From contig NZ_JAVDYC010000001.1 of the NCBI RefSeq assembly GCF_031458255.1, positions 7,488,501 to 7,552,500 on the forward strand: a stretch of 64,000 nt of DNA, written 5' to 3'. The stretch comes from Catenuloplanes niger (lineage in GTDB: Bacteria > Actinomycetota > Actinomycetes > Mycobacteriales > Micromonosporaceae). Position numbers and translations under genes: made by a program. Of the stretch, positions 1 through 7,970 are shown piece after piece (within the stretch, counting starts at the first letter, position 1; the number at the start of each line of letters is the position of its first letter). Under the pieces are notes generated by a model, which saw only the letters and a program-made list of their open reading frames with translations, was not told the origin of the DNA and searched no databases.

Positions 1-350
1 GCCGCGTCCGGCGTCTGCGGTGTCTCCTGGGGACGGTCGCGCTCCTCGAACGCGACCGCGTCCCGCCAGCTGCCGTCCGCGCCGCGGGTGGCGTCGTGGC
101 TCAGGCCGATCGCGGCCAGGTATTCGGAGATCGCGTCCTGGGCGCTGCGCAGCGCGAACGCGGCGTGCTCGGCGTGCTCGGTGGCGTTGGCCAGCTGCGG
201 CACGCCCATCGGCTGGGAGGACGCCTGGCGGACCCAGGCCAGCAGCTCGGACGCGACCCGGAGGCGCTCCAGCGCGGCGAGGACCAGCCCGACCGGGAGC
301 TCGTCGTTGGTGGCGCGGATGCGCGCGCCCAGCTCTTCGAGCAGAGACAT
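1..350 (-). CDS. Hypothetical helical protein, C-terminus cut by window edge
   Basis: The reading frame starts at ATG 350 (MSLLEELGAR...) and stays open for 116 codons to the left edge, so the C-terminus is missing. The visible part is rich in Ala, Leu, Glu and Arg, predicted helical, with no signal peptide or membrane segment. It begins 9 bp after the stop of the WXG100-like gene on the same strand, so the two are probably co-transcribed. Such helical proteins are often partners or effectors of WXG100 proteins, but that link is inferred from position only. I do not recognise a named family. Confidence 0.6.
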   Translation of the reverse strand, partial: MSLLEELGARIRATNDELPVGLVLAALERLRVASELLAWVRQASSQPMGVPQLANATEHAEHAAFALRSAQDAISEYLAAIGLSHDATRGADGSWRDAVAFEERDRPQETPQTPDA

Positions 351-359
351 GACGTGGAT

Positions 360-620
360 CTACAGCGTCGCGGTGTAGGTCTGCGCCTGTTCCACCGCGG
401 CGAGCGTGGCGGTGTAGCAGTTCTCCAGGTCCACCGTGGCCTGCTGCAGCGACGCGTACGCCGCCTGCGTGGCCTGATGGCCGGAGCCGTCCCATGCCGT
501 CGCCAGACTCATCTGCGCCTCCGAGAGTTTCTCGTTGGCCGCGCTGATCGCCACCTGGGACTCGGTCACCTGCTGGATCGCGGCTTCGATGGCGGCGCGA
601 ACCTCAGCAACACTGGCCAC
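360..620 (-). CDS. WXG100-like small helical protein
   Basis: An 86-residue protein beginning VASVAEVRAA, with two predicted amphipathic helices and a W-D-G turn (AWDGSGHQA) near the middle, the hallmark of WXG100/ESX-type proteins. The family forms helical hairpin dimers that are often exported by type VII secretion. I chose GTG 620 over GTG 635 because a GGGAGGGG ribosome site lies about 5 nt upstream of 620. The C-terminus (AQTYTATL) has tyrosine but no clear YxxxD/E export signal. No EccC-type secretion gene is visible in the window, so export is not established. Confidence 0.6.
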   Translation of the reverse strand: MASVAEVRAAIEAAIQQVTESQVAISAANEKLSEAQMSLATAWDGSGHQATQAAYASLQQATVDLENCYTATLAAVEQAQTYTATL

Positions 621-815
621 TCGAACCCCTCCCACTCTGCGGGGAGATCCTAACGGAGACCGAGATCGTCCGTGGAGCGCCCCAAGCGGTCTCGTAGGGC
701 ATTTACCCCGAATCGCCGGACTTGGGTCTGCGCGACTCTGCGTGTGGCAACCGTAACCACAAGTGTCTGGTTGTGCTACTTGAAACGAAGTGAATAGTTG
801 TTCATCCCGGATCAG

Positions 816-1178
816 TCATCGGACGGAGCGCGGCCCGAGCACCTCGGCGCCCAGCGCGGTGACGCGTTCCCGCAGCCCGCGGTCCGCGGTGACGACCACG
901 ACGGCGGGATCGTCCGCGTCCCGGACGAGATCCACGATGGTGTCGTCGCCGGAGCCGGGCGCGTCCACGACGGACACCTCGGGCGCGGCGCCGATGCCCG
1001 TCGCGTGGCCCTCGACGACCAGCACCACGTCCAGCGGGGGCGGCAGGCCGGGCAGCCCGGCGGCGGCGAGCGGGCGCAGTCGCTCCCGCAGCCGCACGGC
1101 GGCGCCGGCGCGGTCCTTCCACCACCCGTCCGGGACCGAGCCGACCACGTTCGCCCCGTCGACCAGCAGTAACGTCAT
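816..1178 (-). CDS. NYN-domain (PIN-like) protein
   Basis: A 120-residue protein. It starts MTLLLVDGANVVGS, where the DGAN aspartate motif is typical of NYN/PIN-like metal-dependent RNases, and later has GSGDDTIVD and VVVVTADRGLRERV, matching the other acidic positions of that fold. The role is probably RNA cleavage or processing; the target is unknown. ATG 1178 is preferred to the upstream ATG 1187 because a TAGGGT -10 box (1186-1191) covers the latter and ends 7 nt before 1178, which predicts a leaderless start. It stands alone on this strand next to the LysR gene. Confidence 0.65.
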   Translation of the reverse strand: MTLLLVDGANVVGSVPDGWWKDRAGAAVRLRERLRPLAAAGLPGLPPPLDVVLVVEGHATGIGAAPEVSVVDAPGSGDDTIVDLVRDADDPAVVVVTADRGLRERVTALGAEVLGPRSVR

Positions 1179-1185
1179 GCGGTCC

Positions 1186-1191
1186 ACCCTA
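1186..1191 (-). promoter_or_regulatory. -10 box for NYN gene
   Basis: TAGGGT on the minus strand ends 7 nt before ATG 1178; the transcript is probably leaderless. No clear -35 is seen. Confidence 0.45.
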
Positions 1192-1235
1192 GGCCGCGCG
1201 GCCCGCGTTTCCGCGCACCCGGAGCGGGACGTTCC

Positions 1236-2258
1236 TCATGTCGCCAGGGCGACGTGCGGCCGGCCCGGCTCGTGCGGGACGGTGGCGGCCGCGGGGCCGG
1301 GGCTCTGGACGCCGAGCCGCGGCTTGCCGGCCACCCAGTCGAGGTACCGCGTGTTGCGGGCGATCGAGTCCAGGTACGACTCGGTGGCCAGCTCGACCAC
1401 GCGGTGCGCGAAACCGGCCGCGCCGCTCTCCGGGTGCCAGCCGACCAGGTGCCGCCAGCGCAGCGGCGTGCCGGCCAGCGGCACCGTCACCAGGCCGGGC
1501 GGCGGCCGGAAGGTGGGCTGGCAGATGCCGATCGCGGCGCCGGACTCGACCATGTCGATCGCGGCCCGCACGTCGATCTCGAACACCTGGCGCGGCGTGA
1601 ACCCGGCCCGCGCGCACGCGGCGGCGAAGCAGTCCGCGAAGCAGCCGTCGCCGGGCGCGGCCACCCAGTTGTCGTCCGCGAGCTCGCCGAGCGCGACCTC
1701 GTCCGCACCGGCCGCCTTGTGGCTCTCCGGCAGCATCACGCACACGCCGTCCACCGCGACCGCGGTCCAGGCGAGCCCGAACTCGGCGGACGGCGACGAG
1801 TCGCCGCACATGCCGAGCATTGCGAAGTCCAGCCGGCCGCCGGCCAGCTTCTCGTAGAGCTCGTCCCGCAGCCACGTGGAGTACGTGGTGATCTGCGCCT
1901 GGGGCTGGTCCTCCGCGAGCCGGCGCAGCAGTCCGCCGACGATCGGCCCCATGGTCGAGCCGATCCGGTACCGGGTGAGCGCGCTGCCGTTGCCGGCCAG
2001 CCGCGCCGCCTCGTCCTGCAGGCCCTTCATCGCCGGCAGCAGCACCCGCGCGCGGGCCAGCACCAGCTCGCCGAGCGCGGTCGGCCGGGCGCCGCGCCGG
2101 TCCCGGTCGAACAACGGGCCACCGAGCGCGCGCTCGATCCGTTGCAGTTGCGCCGTCAGCGCGGGCTGGGCGAGCCCCAAGGTCGAGGCCGCCTTTGTGA
2201 CACTCCCCGTTTCCGCAATCGTGCAGACCACCTTGAGATGCCGCAGCTCCAGGTTCAT
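1236..2258 (-). CDS. LysR-family transcriptional regulator
   Basis: 340 residues, the usual LTTR length or slightly longer. Residues 1-60 form the winged helix-turn-helix (LRHLKVVCTIAETGSVTKAA, then LGLAQPALTAQLQRIE), followed by the linker helix and a periplasmic-binding-protein-like effector domain from about residue 90. LTTRs bind DNA as tetramers and respond to small-molecule inducers. The start is ATG 2258, with a TACCGT -10 box 6 nt upstream (leaderless). LysR genes usually sit divergent to their target, but nothing credible is coded in the 487 bp upstream, so the target is unknown. Confidence 0.88.
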   Translation of the reverse strand: MNLELRHLKVVCTIAETGSVTKAASTLGLAQPALTAQLQRIERALGGPLFDRDRRGARPTALGELVLARARVLLPAMKGLQDEAARLAGNGSALTRYRIGSTMGPIVGGLLRRLAEDQPQAQITTYSTWLRDELYEKLAGGRLDFAMLGMCGDSSPSAEFGLAWTAVAVDGVCVMLPESHKAAGADEVALGELADDNWVAAPGDGCFADCFAAACARAGFTPRQVFEIDVRAAIDMVESGAAIGICQPTFRPPPGLVTVPLAGTPLRWRHLVGWHPESGAAGFAHRVVELATESYLDSIARNTRYLDWVAGKPRLGVQSPGPAAATVPHEPGRPHVALAT

Positions 2259-2745
2259 AGCGTGACGGTAGGACGATCGGGGGGTAAGCGAAAGAGTTTC
2301 AGGCGGTGAAGTCCGGCCGAAAATACGAGTCGTGGATCGTCGGGTCCGGCTGAGCCGTTCACCAGCGCGATGTGCTGCGCCAACCCGCCGGTAGCGCGCG
2401 CCGCACCCTCGGCGGGCGGCTCAGAACAAGGGAAATCCCGCTCCCACCTGCTGATCTCCGTGGTGTCCGGACGCGCCGTGGGACGGTGGGGATCACTCGA
2501 TCGGGGACTTGCGGTGTCGCCATTCCCATCGAGCGAGACCGTTGCCGAGACAACCGGTAGTCGCGCTCTAGATCGTCTACCTATTATCCGGAATGCAATT
2601 CGAGTAGGTCAATGCCGGTAACATTCGTGTGCTCCGCCGTGGTCTTTCTCCGCCCACGGATCGCGCAGGAAGGCCGCCCGCGGCCGACCGGTGCCCGCGG
2701 GAGCATGCGGGCCCCGGCCACGCCGGAAGCGGGAAAACGGGAATT
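2259..2745. other. Gene-free gap between LysR and hemerythrin genes
   Basis: 487 bp with no frame of convincing coding character. About 2540-2630 is clearly less GC-rich than its surroundings. A short inverted repeat (CCCGCGG 2677-2683 and CCGCGGG 2695-2701) lies downstream of the hemerythrin gene and could act as a weak terminator. Nothing else is recognised. Confidence 0.5.
2265..2270 (-). promoter_or_regulatory. -10 box for LysR gene
   Basis: TACCGT on the minus strand ends 6 nt before ATG 2258, consistent with a leaderless mRNA. Confidence 0.4.
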
Positions 2746-3369
2746 TCAAAGGTCTTTCGGGTACGTCGGGCGGCCGGTGACCGCGTCGAGGACCTTGTCG
2801 ACCACCGCGACCGCCGGGTCGACGACCTTGTTCCACGGCGGCGTGGCCGGCGTGCCCGGGTGCGGCCGGGTCGGCGCCGCCTCCTCCGCGACCTCGATGC
2901 GGTTGCCGAGCCGGATCAGGTCGGCCTCGCTGGCCACGTCCGCGAGCTCGGGCAGCAGCCGGCCGTCCGCGACCTCGGCGTGCCGGGCGAGCTTGCCGCA
3001 GATGTCCCCGGCGAGCCGGTCGAACTCCGGGTCGGCCGGCTTGGTCGAGGAGAGCGTCTGCAGCGTGAGCAGGATCTCCCGGTCCTCGGCGACCTCCCGC
3101 TCGGCCAGCGACCGGCCGTCCTCCAGCGTGCCCGCGACCGCGGGGTAGAGGTACTGCTCCTCGGCGGAGAGGTGCCGGGTGAGCGTGGCGATCACCACCT
3201 CGGCCACGCGGGTGCGCTCCTCGGCGGGCGTGGCCGGGTCGGTCAGCCGGGCGCACAGCTCGGCGATGCGCCGGTGCTCGCCGGTCAGCACGGTGACGAT
3301 CTCCTCGCCGGCCGGCTTCCAGGACTCGTCGCCGGGCACGTCGGGGAGCGGGGGGAGTGGGAGTGTCAC
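2746..3369 (-). CDS. Hemerythrin HHE domain-containing protein
   Basis: 207 residues. A helical bundle carries spaced His/Glu ligands (TGEHRRIAELC, TRHLSAEEQYLYP, KLARHAEVADGRLLPE), the pattern of hemerythrin/HHE cation-binding domains that hold a di-iron centre and sense or handle O2, NO or iron. The C-terminal ~60 residues are Pro/Val-rich and lack ligands. GTG 3369 is chosen because GAGGAGG lies 4-5 nt upstream; a frame opening at 3423 would place that ribosome site inside the gene. It is divergent from the M20 peptidase gene, with a 98-bp gap that should hold both promoters. Confidence 0.85.
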   Translation of the reverse strand: MTLPLPPLPDVPGDESWKPAGEEIVTVLTGEHRRIAELCARLTDPATPAEERTRVAEVVIATLTRHLSAEEQYLYPAVAGTLEDGRSLAEREVAEDREILLTLQTLSSTKPADPEFDRLAGDICGKLARHAEVADGRLLPELADVASEADLIRLGNRIEVAEEAAPTRPHPGTPATPPWNKVVDPAVAVVDKVLDAVTGRPTYPKDL

Positions 3370-3467
3370 GGGTCCTCCTCGAGGGGGCGACGGATGCGGA
3401 CGCGTGATTCCCGGCGCGCTCAACCGGCAAACTCCGGCCCGGTCGGGCGGGATGGTAAGAAGGGCGC

Positions 3468-4769
3468 ATGAGCGAAGCGGCCGAGGTTGTCGGGATCTGC
3501 CGGGACCTGCTGAGGATCGACACCAGCAACACGGGTGATCCGGAGACCAGCAAGGGCGAACGGGCGGCCGCGGAGTACGTGGCGGAGAAGCTCACCGCGG
3601 CCGGGATCGAGCCGGTCGTGCACGAGACGCTGCCGGGCCGCACCTCGCTCGTCGCGCGGATCCCGGGCGCCGACCCCGGCCGCGGCGGCCTGCTCGTGCA
3701 CGGCCACCTGGACGTGGTGCCGGCCGACGCGAGCGAGTGGACCGTGGACCCGTTCGCCGGCGAGATCCGGGACGGCTACCTGTGGGGCCGCGGCGCGGTC
3801 GACATGAAGGACTTCGACGCGATGGTGCTGGCCGTGGTCGGCCGGTGGCATCGTGAGGGGTACGTGCCGCCCCGGGACATCGTGCTCGCGTTCACCGCGG
3901 ACGAGGAGGCGGGCGGGACGTACGGCGCGAAGGCGCTGGTCGACGAGCGGGCGGACCTGTTCGAGGGCGTGACCGAGGCGATCGGCGAGGTCGGCGGCTA
4001 CTCGTTCACCGTCAACGACGACCTGCGGCTGTACCTGATCGAGACCGCGCAGAAGGGCATGGACTGGCTGCGGCTGCACGCCCGGGGCCGCCCGGGGCAC
4101 GGCTCGATGGTGCACGACGACAACGCGGTGACCGCGCTCGCCGAGGCGGTCGCCCGGATCGGCAACCACAAGTTCCCGCTGACCGTGACTCCCACCGTGC
4201 GCACGTTCCTGGAGCAGACCACCGAGCTGCTCGGCATCGAACTGGACCTGGACGACCCGGAGAAGGCGATCGCGAAGCTCGGCCCGATCGCGAACATCAT
4301 CGGCGCCACGGTGCGCAACACCGCGAACCCCACCCGGCTGGACGCCGGCTACAAGGACAACGTGATCCCCGGCCGGGCGTCCGCGACCATCGACTGCCGG
4401 ACGCTGCCGGGCCAGCACGAGCTCTTCTACGAGCAGTTGCGCGAGCTGATCGGGCCGGACATCGAGATCGACTCCCGGGACCCGCAGCCGGCGCTGGAGA
4501 CGTCGTTCGACGGCGCGATCGTGGACGCGATGGCGGCCGCGCTGAAGGCGGAGGACCCGGGCGCGCGGGCGGTGCCGTACATGCTGTCCGCGGGCACCGA
4601 CGCCAAGCACTTCAACCGGCTCGGCATCCGCTGCTTCGGCTTCGCGCCGCTGAAGCTGCCGGCCGACCTGAACTTCTCCGCGCTGTTCCACGGCATCGAC
4701 GAGCGCGTTCCGGTGGAGGGTCTAGAGTTCGGCACGCGAGTGCTGGACCGATTCCTGCGCGGTTGCTGA
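3468..4769 (+). CDS. M20 family metallopeptidase (dipeptidase/deacylase)
   Basis: 433 residues. Zinc-site motifs are in order: HGHLDVVP (His80, Asp82), GRGAVDMKD (Asp112), DEEAGG (Glu146/147), and a late HF near the C-terminus (AGTDAKHFNRLG). A lid/dimerisation domain occupies roughly residues 185-310. The family (ArgE/DapE/CPG2) removes acyl or aminoacyl groups from peptides or amino acids; the substrate cannot be fixed here. ATG 3468 follows AAGAAGGG. The downstream 218-residue gene starts 28 bp after the stop with its own GAGGAAA site, so the two may form an operon. Confidence 0.88.
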   Translation: MSEAAEVVGICRDLLRIDTSNTGDPETSKGERAAAEYVAEKLTAAGIEPVVHETLPGRTSLVARIPGADPGRGGLLVHGHLDVVPADASEWTVDPFAGEIRDGYLWGRGAVDMKDFDAMVLAVVGRWHREGYVPPRDIVLAFTADEEAGGTYGAKALVDERADLFEGVTEAIGEVGGYSFTVNDDLRLYLIETAQKGMDWLRLHARGRPGHGSMVHDDNAVTALAEAVARIGNHKFPLTVTPTVRTFLEQTTELLGIELDLDDPEKAIAKLGPIANIIGATVRNTANPTRLDAGYKDNVIPGRASATIDCRTLPGQHELFYEQLRELIGPDIEIDSRDPQPALETSFDGAIVDAMAAALKAEDPGARAVPYMLSAGTDAKHFNRLGIRCFGFAPLKLPADLNFSALFHGIDERVPVEGLEFGTRVLDRFLRGC

Positions 4770-4797
4770 GTACACCCCTAGATCTGAGGAAATTTCA

Positions 4798-5454
4798 ATG
4801 ACTGATGTGCAATCGACCGATCTCGACGCCGCGCTGGAGCGGGTGTTCGAGGCGGCGCGGGCCCACCTCGCGGCGGTCCGGGCCAGCGGTGGGGCGGTCG
4901 AGGACGACAACGTCGGCAAGGCGTACGTCGCGCTGAACAACGCCTCGTTCGAGTACGACGAGCTGCTGCTCGACGCGTTCAACGAGGTCACCCCGTGGGA
5001 CGTGAAGCCGATCGACGAGGACGAGGCGGCGCACGACCACGACCACGACCACGACGCGCCGTCCGACCCGTTCCCGCACGCGATCGCGGTCCGCCAGCGC
5101 CGCGACTACCGGGTGCCGAGCGTCTCCGCGCTCATCCGGGTCGCCGAGTCCGCCCGCCGCGCCGCCGCCGGCCCGGACACCGACGACGCCGAGCTGGGCG
5201 AGCCGATCACCTCGGTCGGCGAGGCCGTGCTGGAGCTGCTGCAGAGCGGCGACGGTTCGCTCGGCGAGCTGGACATCCCCGAGCTGGAGCCGCTCGACGG
5301 CCTGGTCACCGTGACCGAGGTCGCCGCACCGCTGGACCTCGACGCGTTCGAGGAGGAGGACGGCGACGGCCCGTTCGCCCCCGGCCCGGAGGACCGCCTG
5401 CTCGGCCGGCTCGACGAGCACCCGTTCCTCGAGGCCCCGGACGAGGAGCGCTAG
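4798..5454 (+). CDS. Conserved hypothetical acidic protein with His-Asp tract
   Basis: 218 residues, strongly acidic, no membrane segment or signal. The N-terminal ~70 residues are helical (LDAALERVFEAARAHLAAVR). A run of alternating His and Asp follows (HDHDHDHD, about residues 80-87), which could bind divalent metal. The middle part (VRQRRDYRVPSVSALIRVAE) is the best-conserved looking block; the C-terminus is Glu/Asp-rich. I do not recognise a characterised family. It lies 28 bp after the M20 peptidase and ends 10 bp from the convergent DUF5703 gene. Confidence 0.75.
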   Translation: MTDVQSTDLDAALERVFEAARAHLAAVRASGGAVEDDNVGKAYVALNNASFEYDELLLDAFNEVTPWDVKPIDEDEAAHDHDHDHDAPSDPFPHAIAVRQRRDYRVPSVSALIRVAESARRAAAGPDTDDAELGEPITSVGEAVLELLQSGDGSLGELDIPELEPLDGLVTVTEVAAPLDLDAFEEEDGDGPFAPGPEDRLLGRLDEHPFLEAPDEER

Positions 5455-5464
5455 GCCCTCGGCC

Positions 5465-5656
5465 CTAGATCGACAGGCCCGGTTGCGGTTGCTCCCGGAC
5501 CCGGCGGCGCAGCATGACCTGCCGCGTCCCGTCCCGGTACAGCCGCACCCGGGCCAGCTCCCAGCCCGAGAACTCGGCCTGGATCGCCAACTGCGCCGTG
5601 GCGGTCATCCGATCGACATTCGCCGGCAACCGCAACGGCGCGTATTCGTAGTCCAT
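5465..5656 (-). CDS. DUF5703-family small protein
   Basis: 63 residues. The pattern MDYEYAPLRLP, then ATAQLAIQAEFSGWELARVRLY, then DGTRQVMLRRRV matches the small actinobacterial DUF5703 proteins in length and layout. The function is unknown. It is convergent with the acidic hypothetical gene; the two stops are 10 bp apart. Confidence 0.75.
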   Translation of the reverse strand: MDYEYAPLRLPANVDRMTATAQLAIQAEFSGWELARVRLYRDGTRQVMLRRRVREQPQPGLSI

Positions 5657-5776
5657 GGCGACCAGGATGCTCCCTCGGCGCGACTACCGACAAGCTCTTC
5701 CGCCACGTGGCGGCGCACCCCTCCGGCCCGCTCGCATCCCATGACGGCGCGGGATTCGTGACCCGCGTCCCGGACG

Positions 5777-6748
5777 TCAGTCGTCCCGTTCCGGGTACGC
5801 GTAGCCGATCGCGGAGACGTCGTCGAGGGCCAGCGTTATCTCCGTGGGCAGCTCCAGGTACTCCGCCTGCAGCGCCCCGAGCAACTGGCCCACGGTGCGC
5901 GCGCCGAGGATCGGCGCGACCACGCCGGGCTGGTCGCGGACCCAGGCCAGCGCGACCTCCAGCGGTGACACGCCGAGCCCACCGGCCGCGGTGACCACCG
6001 CCTCCACGATGCTGGAGCTGCGCGGGTCGAGGTAGCTCTCCACGAACGCGGCGAAGTGCGGCGAGACCGCGCGCGAGTCGGCGGGGCGGCCGTTGCGGTA
6101 CTTACCGGTGAGCACGCCGCGGCCGAGTGGGGACCAGGGCAGCAGGCCGAGGCCGAGCGCGGCGCAGGCGGGCAGCACCTCACGTTCGACGCCGCGCTCC
6201 AGCAGCGAGTACTCCATCTGGGTGGCGACCACGGGGGCGCGGCCGGGGTAGGCGGCCTGCCATACGGCGGCGCGGGCGGTCTGCCAGCCGGAGTAGTTGG
6301 ACAGGCCCACGTAGCGCACCCGGCCGCTGGTCACGGCGTGGTCGAGCGCGGACATGGTCTCCTCCAGCGGCGTGGCCGGGTCGTAGCCGTGCACCTGGAA
6401 CAGGTCGACGTAGTCGGTGCCGAGCCGGCGCAGCGACGAGTCCAGGCTGCGCAGCAGGTGGCCGCGTGAGCAGTCGCGGCGGCGGCCGGTGCCGGGGCGC
6501 ACGCCCGCCTTGGTGGCGATGAGCAGGTCCTCGCGCGGGACCAGGCCGCCCAGCAGAGAGCCGATCACCGCCTCGGCGTCGCCGTCGCCGTAGACGTCCG
6601 CGGTGTCGACGAGGTTGCCGCCCGCGTCGAGGTAGCTCTTCAACTGCGCGGCCGCGTCGTCGGCGTCGGTGTCCCGGCCCCACGTCATGGTGCCGAGCGC
6701 GAGCCGGGAAACCGCCAGCCCGCTTCGGCCGAGCGGTCGCTGTTGCAT
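5777..6748 (-). CDS. Aldo/keto reductase
   Basis: 323 residues, normal AKR length. The catalytic tetrad is visible: Asp in NLVDTADVYG, Tyr in the same motif, Lys in LIATKAG, and His in LFQVHGYD. NADPH-binding elements lie in the C-terminal third (APILGARTVGQL). AKRs reduce aldehydes and ketones in the cytosol; the sequence most resembles YghZ/YajO-type AKRs with an HTH-like 'RKLG' start. The start is ATG 6748, with a TAAGGT -10 box 6 nt upstream. It is divergent from the LLM oxidoreductase gene, which may share the 97-bp control region. Confidence 0.9.
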   Translation of the reverse strand: MQQRPLGRSGLAVSRLALGTMTWGRDTDADDAAAQLKSYLDAGGNLVDTADVYGDGDAEAVIGSLLGGLVPREDLLIATKAGVRPGTGRRRDCSRGHLLRSLDSSLRRLGTDYVDLFQVHGYDPATPLEETMSALDHAVTSGRVRYVGLSNYSGWQTARAAVWQAAYPGRAPVVATQMEYSLLERGVEREVLPACAALGLGLLPWSPLGRGVLTGKYRNGRPADSRAVSPHFAAFVESYLDPRSSSIVEAVVTAAGGLGVSPLEVALAWVRDQPGVVAPILGARTVGQLLGALQAEYLELPTEITLALDDVSAIGYAYPERDD

Positions 6749-6754
6749 GGGTGA

Positions 6755-6760
6755 ACCTTA
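6755..6760 (-). promoter_or_regulatory. -10 box for aldo/keto reductase
   Basis: TAAGGT on the minus strand ends 6 nt before ATG 6748; a leaderless start is likely. Confidence 0.45.
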
Positions 6761-6845
6761 TTAAGAACTGTGCCGTACGGATATCCTCGGCGGCACTCTG
6801 ACGTTACTCGTCGGTATCCGAAATCGGCTAAAGGGGTTGAACGCG

Positions 6846-7895
6846 GTGAAACTCGGACTCAGCCTGAGCTACCAGTCGCGGTGGAGCACGCCCGCGGACC
6901 ATCTCGCGCTCGCCCAGGAGGCGGATCGGCTCGGCTACTCCGTCGTCTGGGTGGCCGAGGCGTACGGCTCCGACTCGGTGAGCGTGCTGTCCTGGATCGC
7001 CGGCCAGACCTCGCGGATCGACGTCGGCTCCGCGGTGATGCAGATCCCGGCCCGCACGCCGGCCGCGACCGCGATGACCGCGGCCACCATCGACACGTTC
7101 TCCGGCGGCCGGTTCCGGCTCGGCCTCGGCGTCTCCGGGCCGCAGGTCTCCGAGGGCTGGCACGGCGTGCGCTTCGACAAGCCGCTCGGCCGCACCCGCG
7201 AGTACGTCGACATCGTGCGCCGCGCGCTGCGCCGCGAGGTCCTCGCGTACGACGGCGAGCACTACACGCTGCCGCTGCCGGACGGGCCCGGCAAGGCGCT
7301 CAAGCTCGGCTTCCGGCCGCTGCGCGCGGACATCCCGGTCTACCTGGCCGCGGTCGGCCCGAAGAACCTCGAACTGGCCGGTGAGGTCACCGACGGCTGG
7401 CTCGGCATCTTCGTCGCGCCGGACCTGGTCGAGGGCCAGCTCGCCTCGATCGCGGCCGGCCGCGCGCGGGCCGGCCTGGACGTCAAGGACTTCGACGTGG
7501 TCGCGTCCGTGCCGACCGTGCTCGGCGACGACGTGGCGGCCTGCGCCGACGTGATCCGCCCGCACGCCGCGCTCTACGTGGGCGGCATGGGCAGCCGGAA
7601 GCAGAACTTCTACAACGGCATCGCGGTCCGCATGGGGTTCGCCGCGGAGGCGGCCGAGGTGCAGGAGCTCTACCTCACCGGACGGCAGCGGGACGCGGCC
7701 GTCGCGGTCCCGCAGGACTTCATCGACCGCACGTCCCTGCTCGGGCCGAAGGACCGGATCAAGGACCACATCCAGCGGTACGCCGAGAGCGGCGTGACCA
7801 CGCTGTCGCTGCACCTGTTCGCGACGGACCGGGAGTCCTCGATCACCACGTTGCGCGCGGTCGCCGAGGCCTACGAGGCGGCGGGAGTCGCCTAG
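6846..7895 (+). CDS. LLM-class F420-dependent oxidoreductase
   Basis: 349 residues with the luciferase-like (beta/alpha)8 barrel: VKLGLSLSYQ at the N-terminus, WVAEAYGSDSV, and RLGLGVSGPQVSEGWHGV, the latter typical of F420-dependent members. The family transfers hydride from F420H2 or FMNH2 to varied substrates; the substrate is not inferable. GTG 6846 is chosen because an AAGGGG site ends 9 nt upstream and homologous proteins usually begin M-K-L-G; a TTG at 6837 is the alternative. It is divergent from an aldo/keto reductase. Confidence 0.88.
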   Translation: MKLGLSLSYQSRWSTPADHLALAQEADRLGYSVVWVAEAYGSDSVSVLSWIAGQTSRIDVGSAVMQIPARTPAATAMTAATIDTFSGGRFRLGLGVSGPQVSEGWHGVRFDKPLGRTREYVDIVRRALRREVLAYDGEHYTLPLPDGPGKALKLGFRPLRADIPVYLAAVGPKNLELAGEVTDGWLGIFVAPDLVEGQLASIAAGRARAGLDVKDFDVVASVPTVLGDDVAACADVIRPHAALYVGGMGSRKQNFYNGIAVRMGFAAEAAEVQELYLTGRQRDAAVAVPQDFIDRTSLLGPKDRIKDHIQRYAESGVTTLSLHLFATDRESSITTLRAVAEAYEAAGVA

Positions 7896-7956
7896 GCACC
7901 GGTCGGGCGCGGCGGACGGCACCTCGGGCTGGGCGGCACGGGTGCGGCGGGCTGGG

Positions 7957-7962
7957 TAGTGT
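7957..7962 (+). promoter_or_regulatory. -10 box for histidine phosphatase
   Basis: TAGTGT ends 8 nt before GTG 7971, predicting a leaderless transcript and supporting that start. Confidence 0.45.
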
Positions 7963-7970
7963 GGAGCGCT

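Noticed and set aside
2359-2553. 64-codon minus-strand frame upstream of the hemerythrin gene
   Set aside because: Arg/Ser-rich, no ribosome site, no recognisable motif.
5452-5467. Short CTAGG/CCTAG symmetry between convergent stops as a terminator
   Set aside because: It is made of the two TAG stop codons themselves and the stem is too short.
6749-6845. GGATATCC and nearby GGTATCC as an operator between the AKR and LLM genes
   Set aside because: Half-sites are short and not symmetrically arranged; nothing beyond chance could be claimed.
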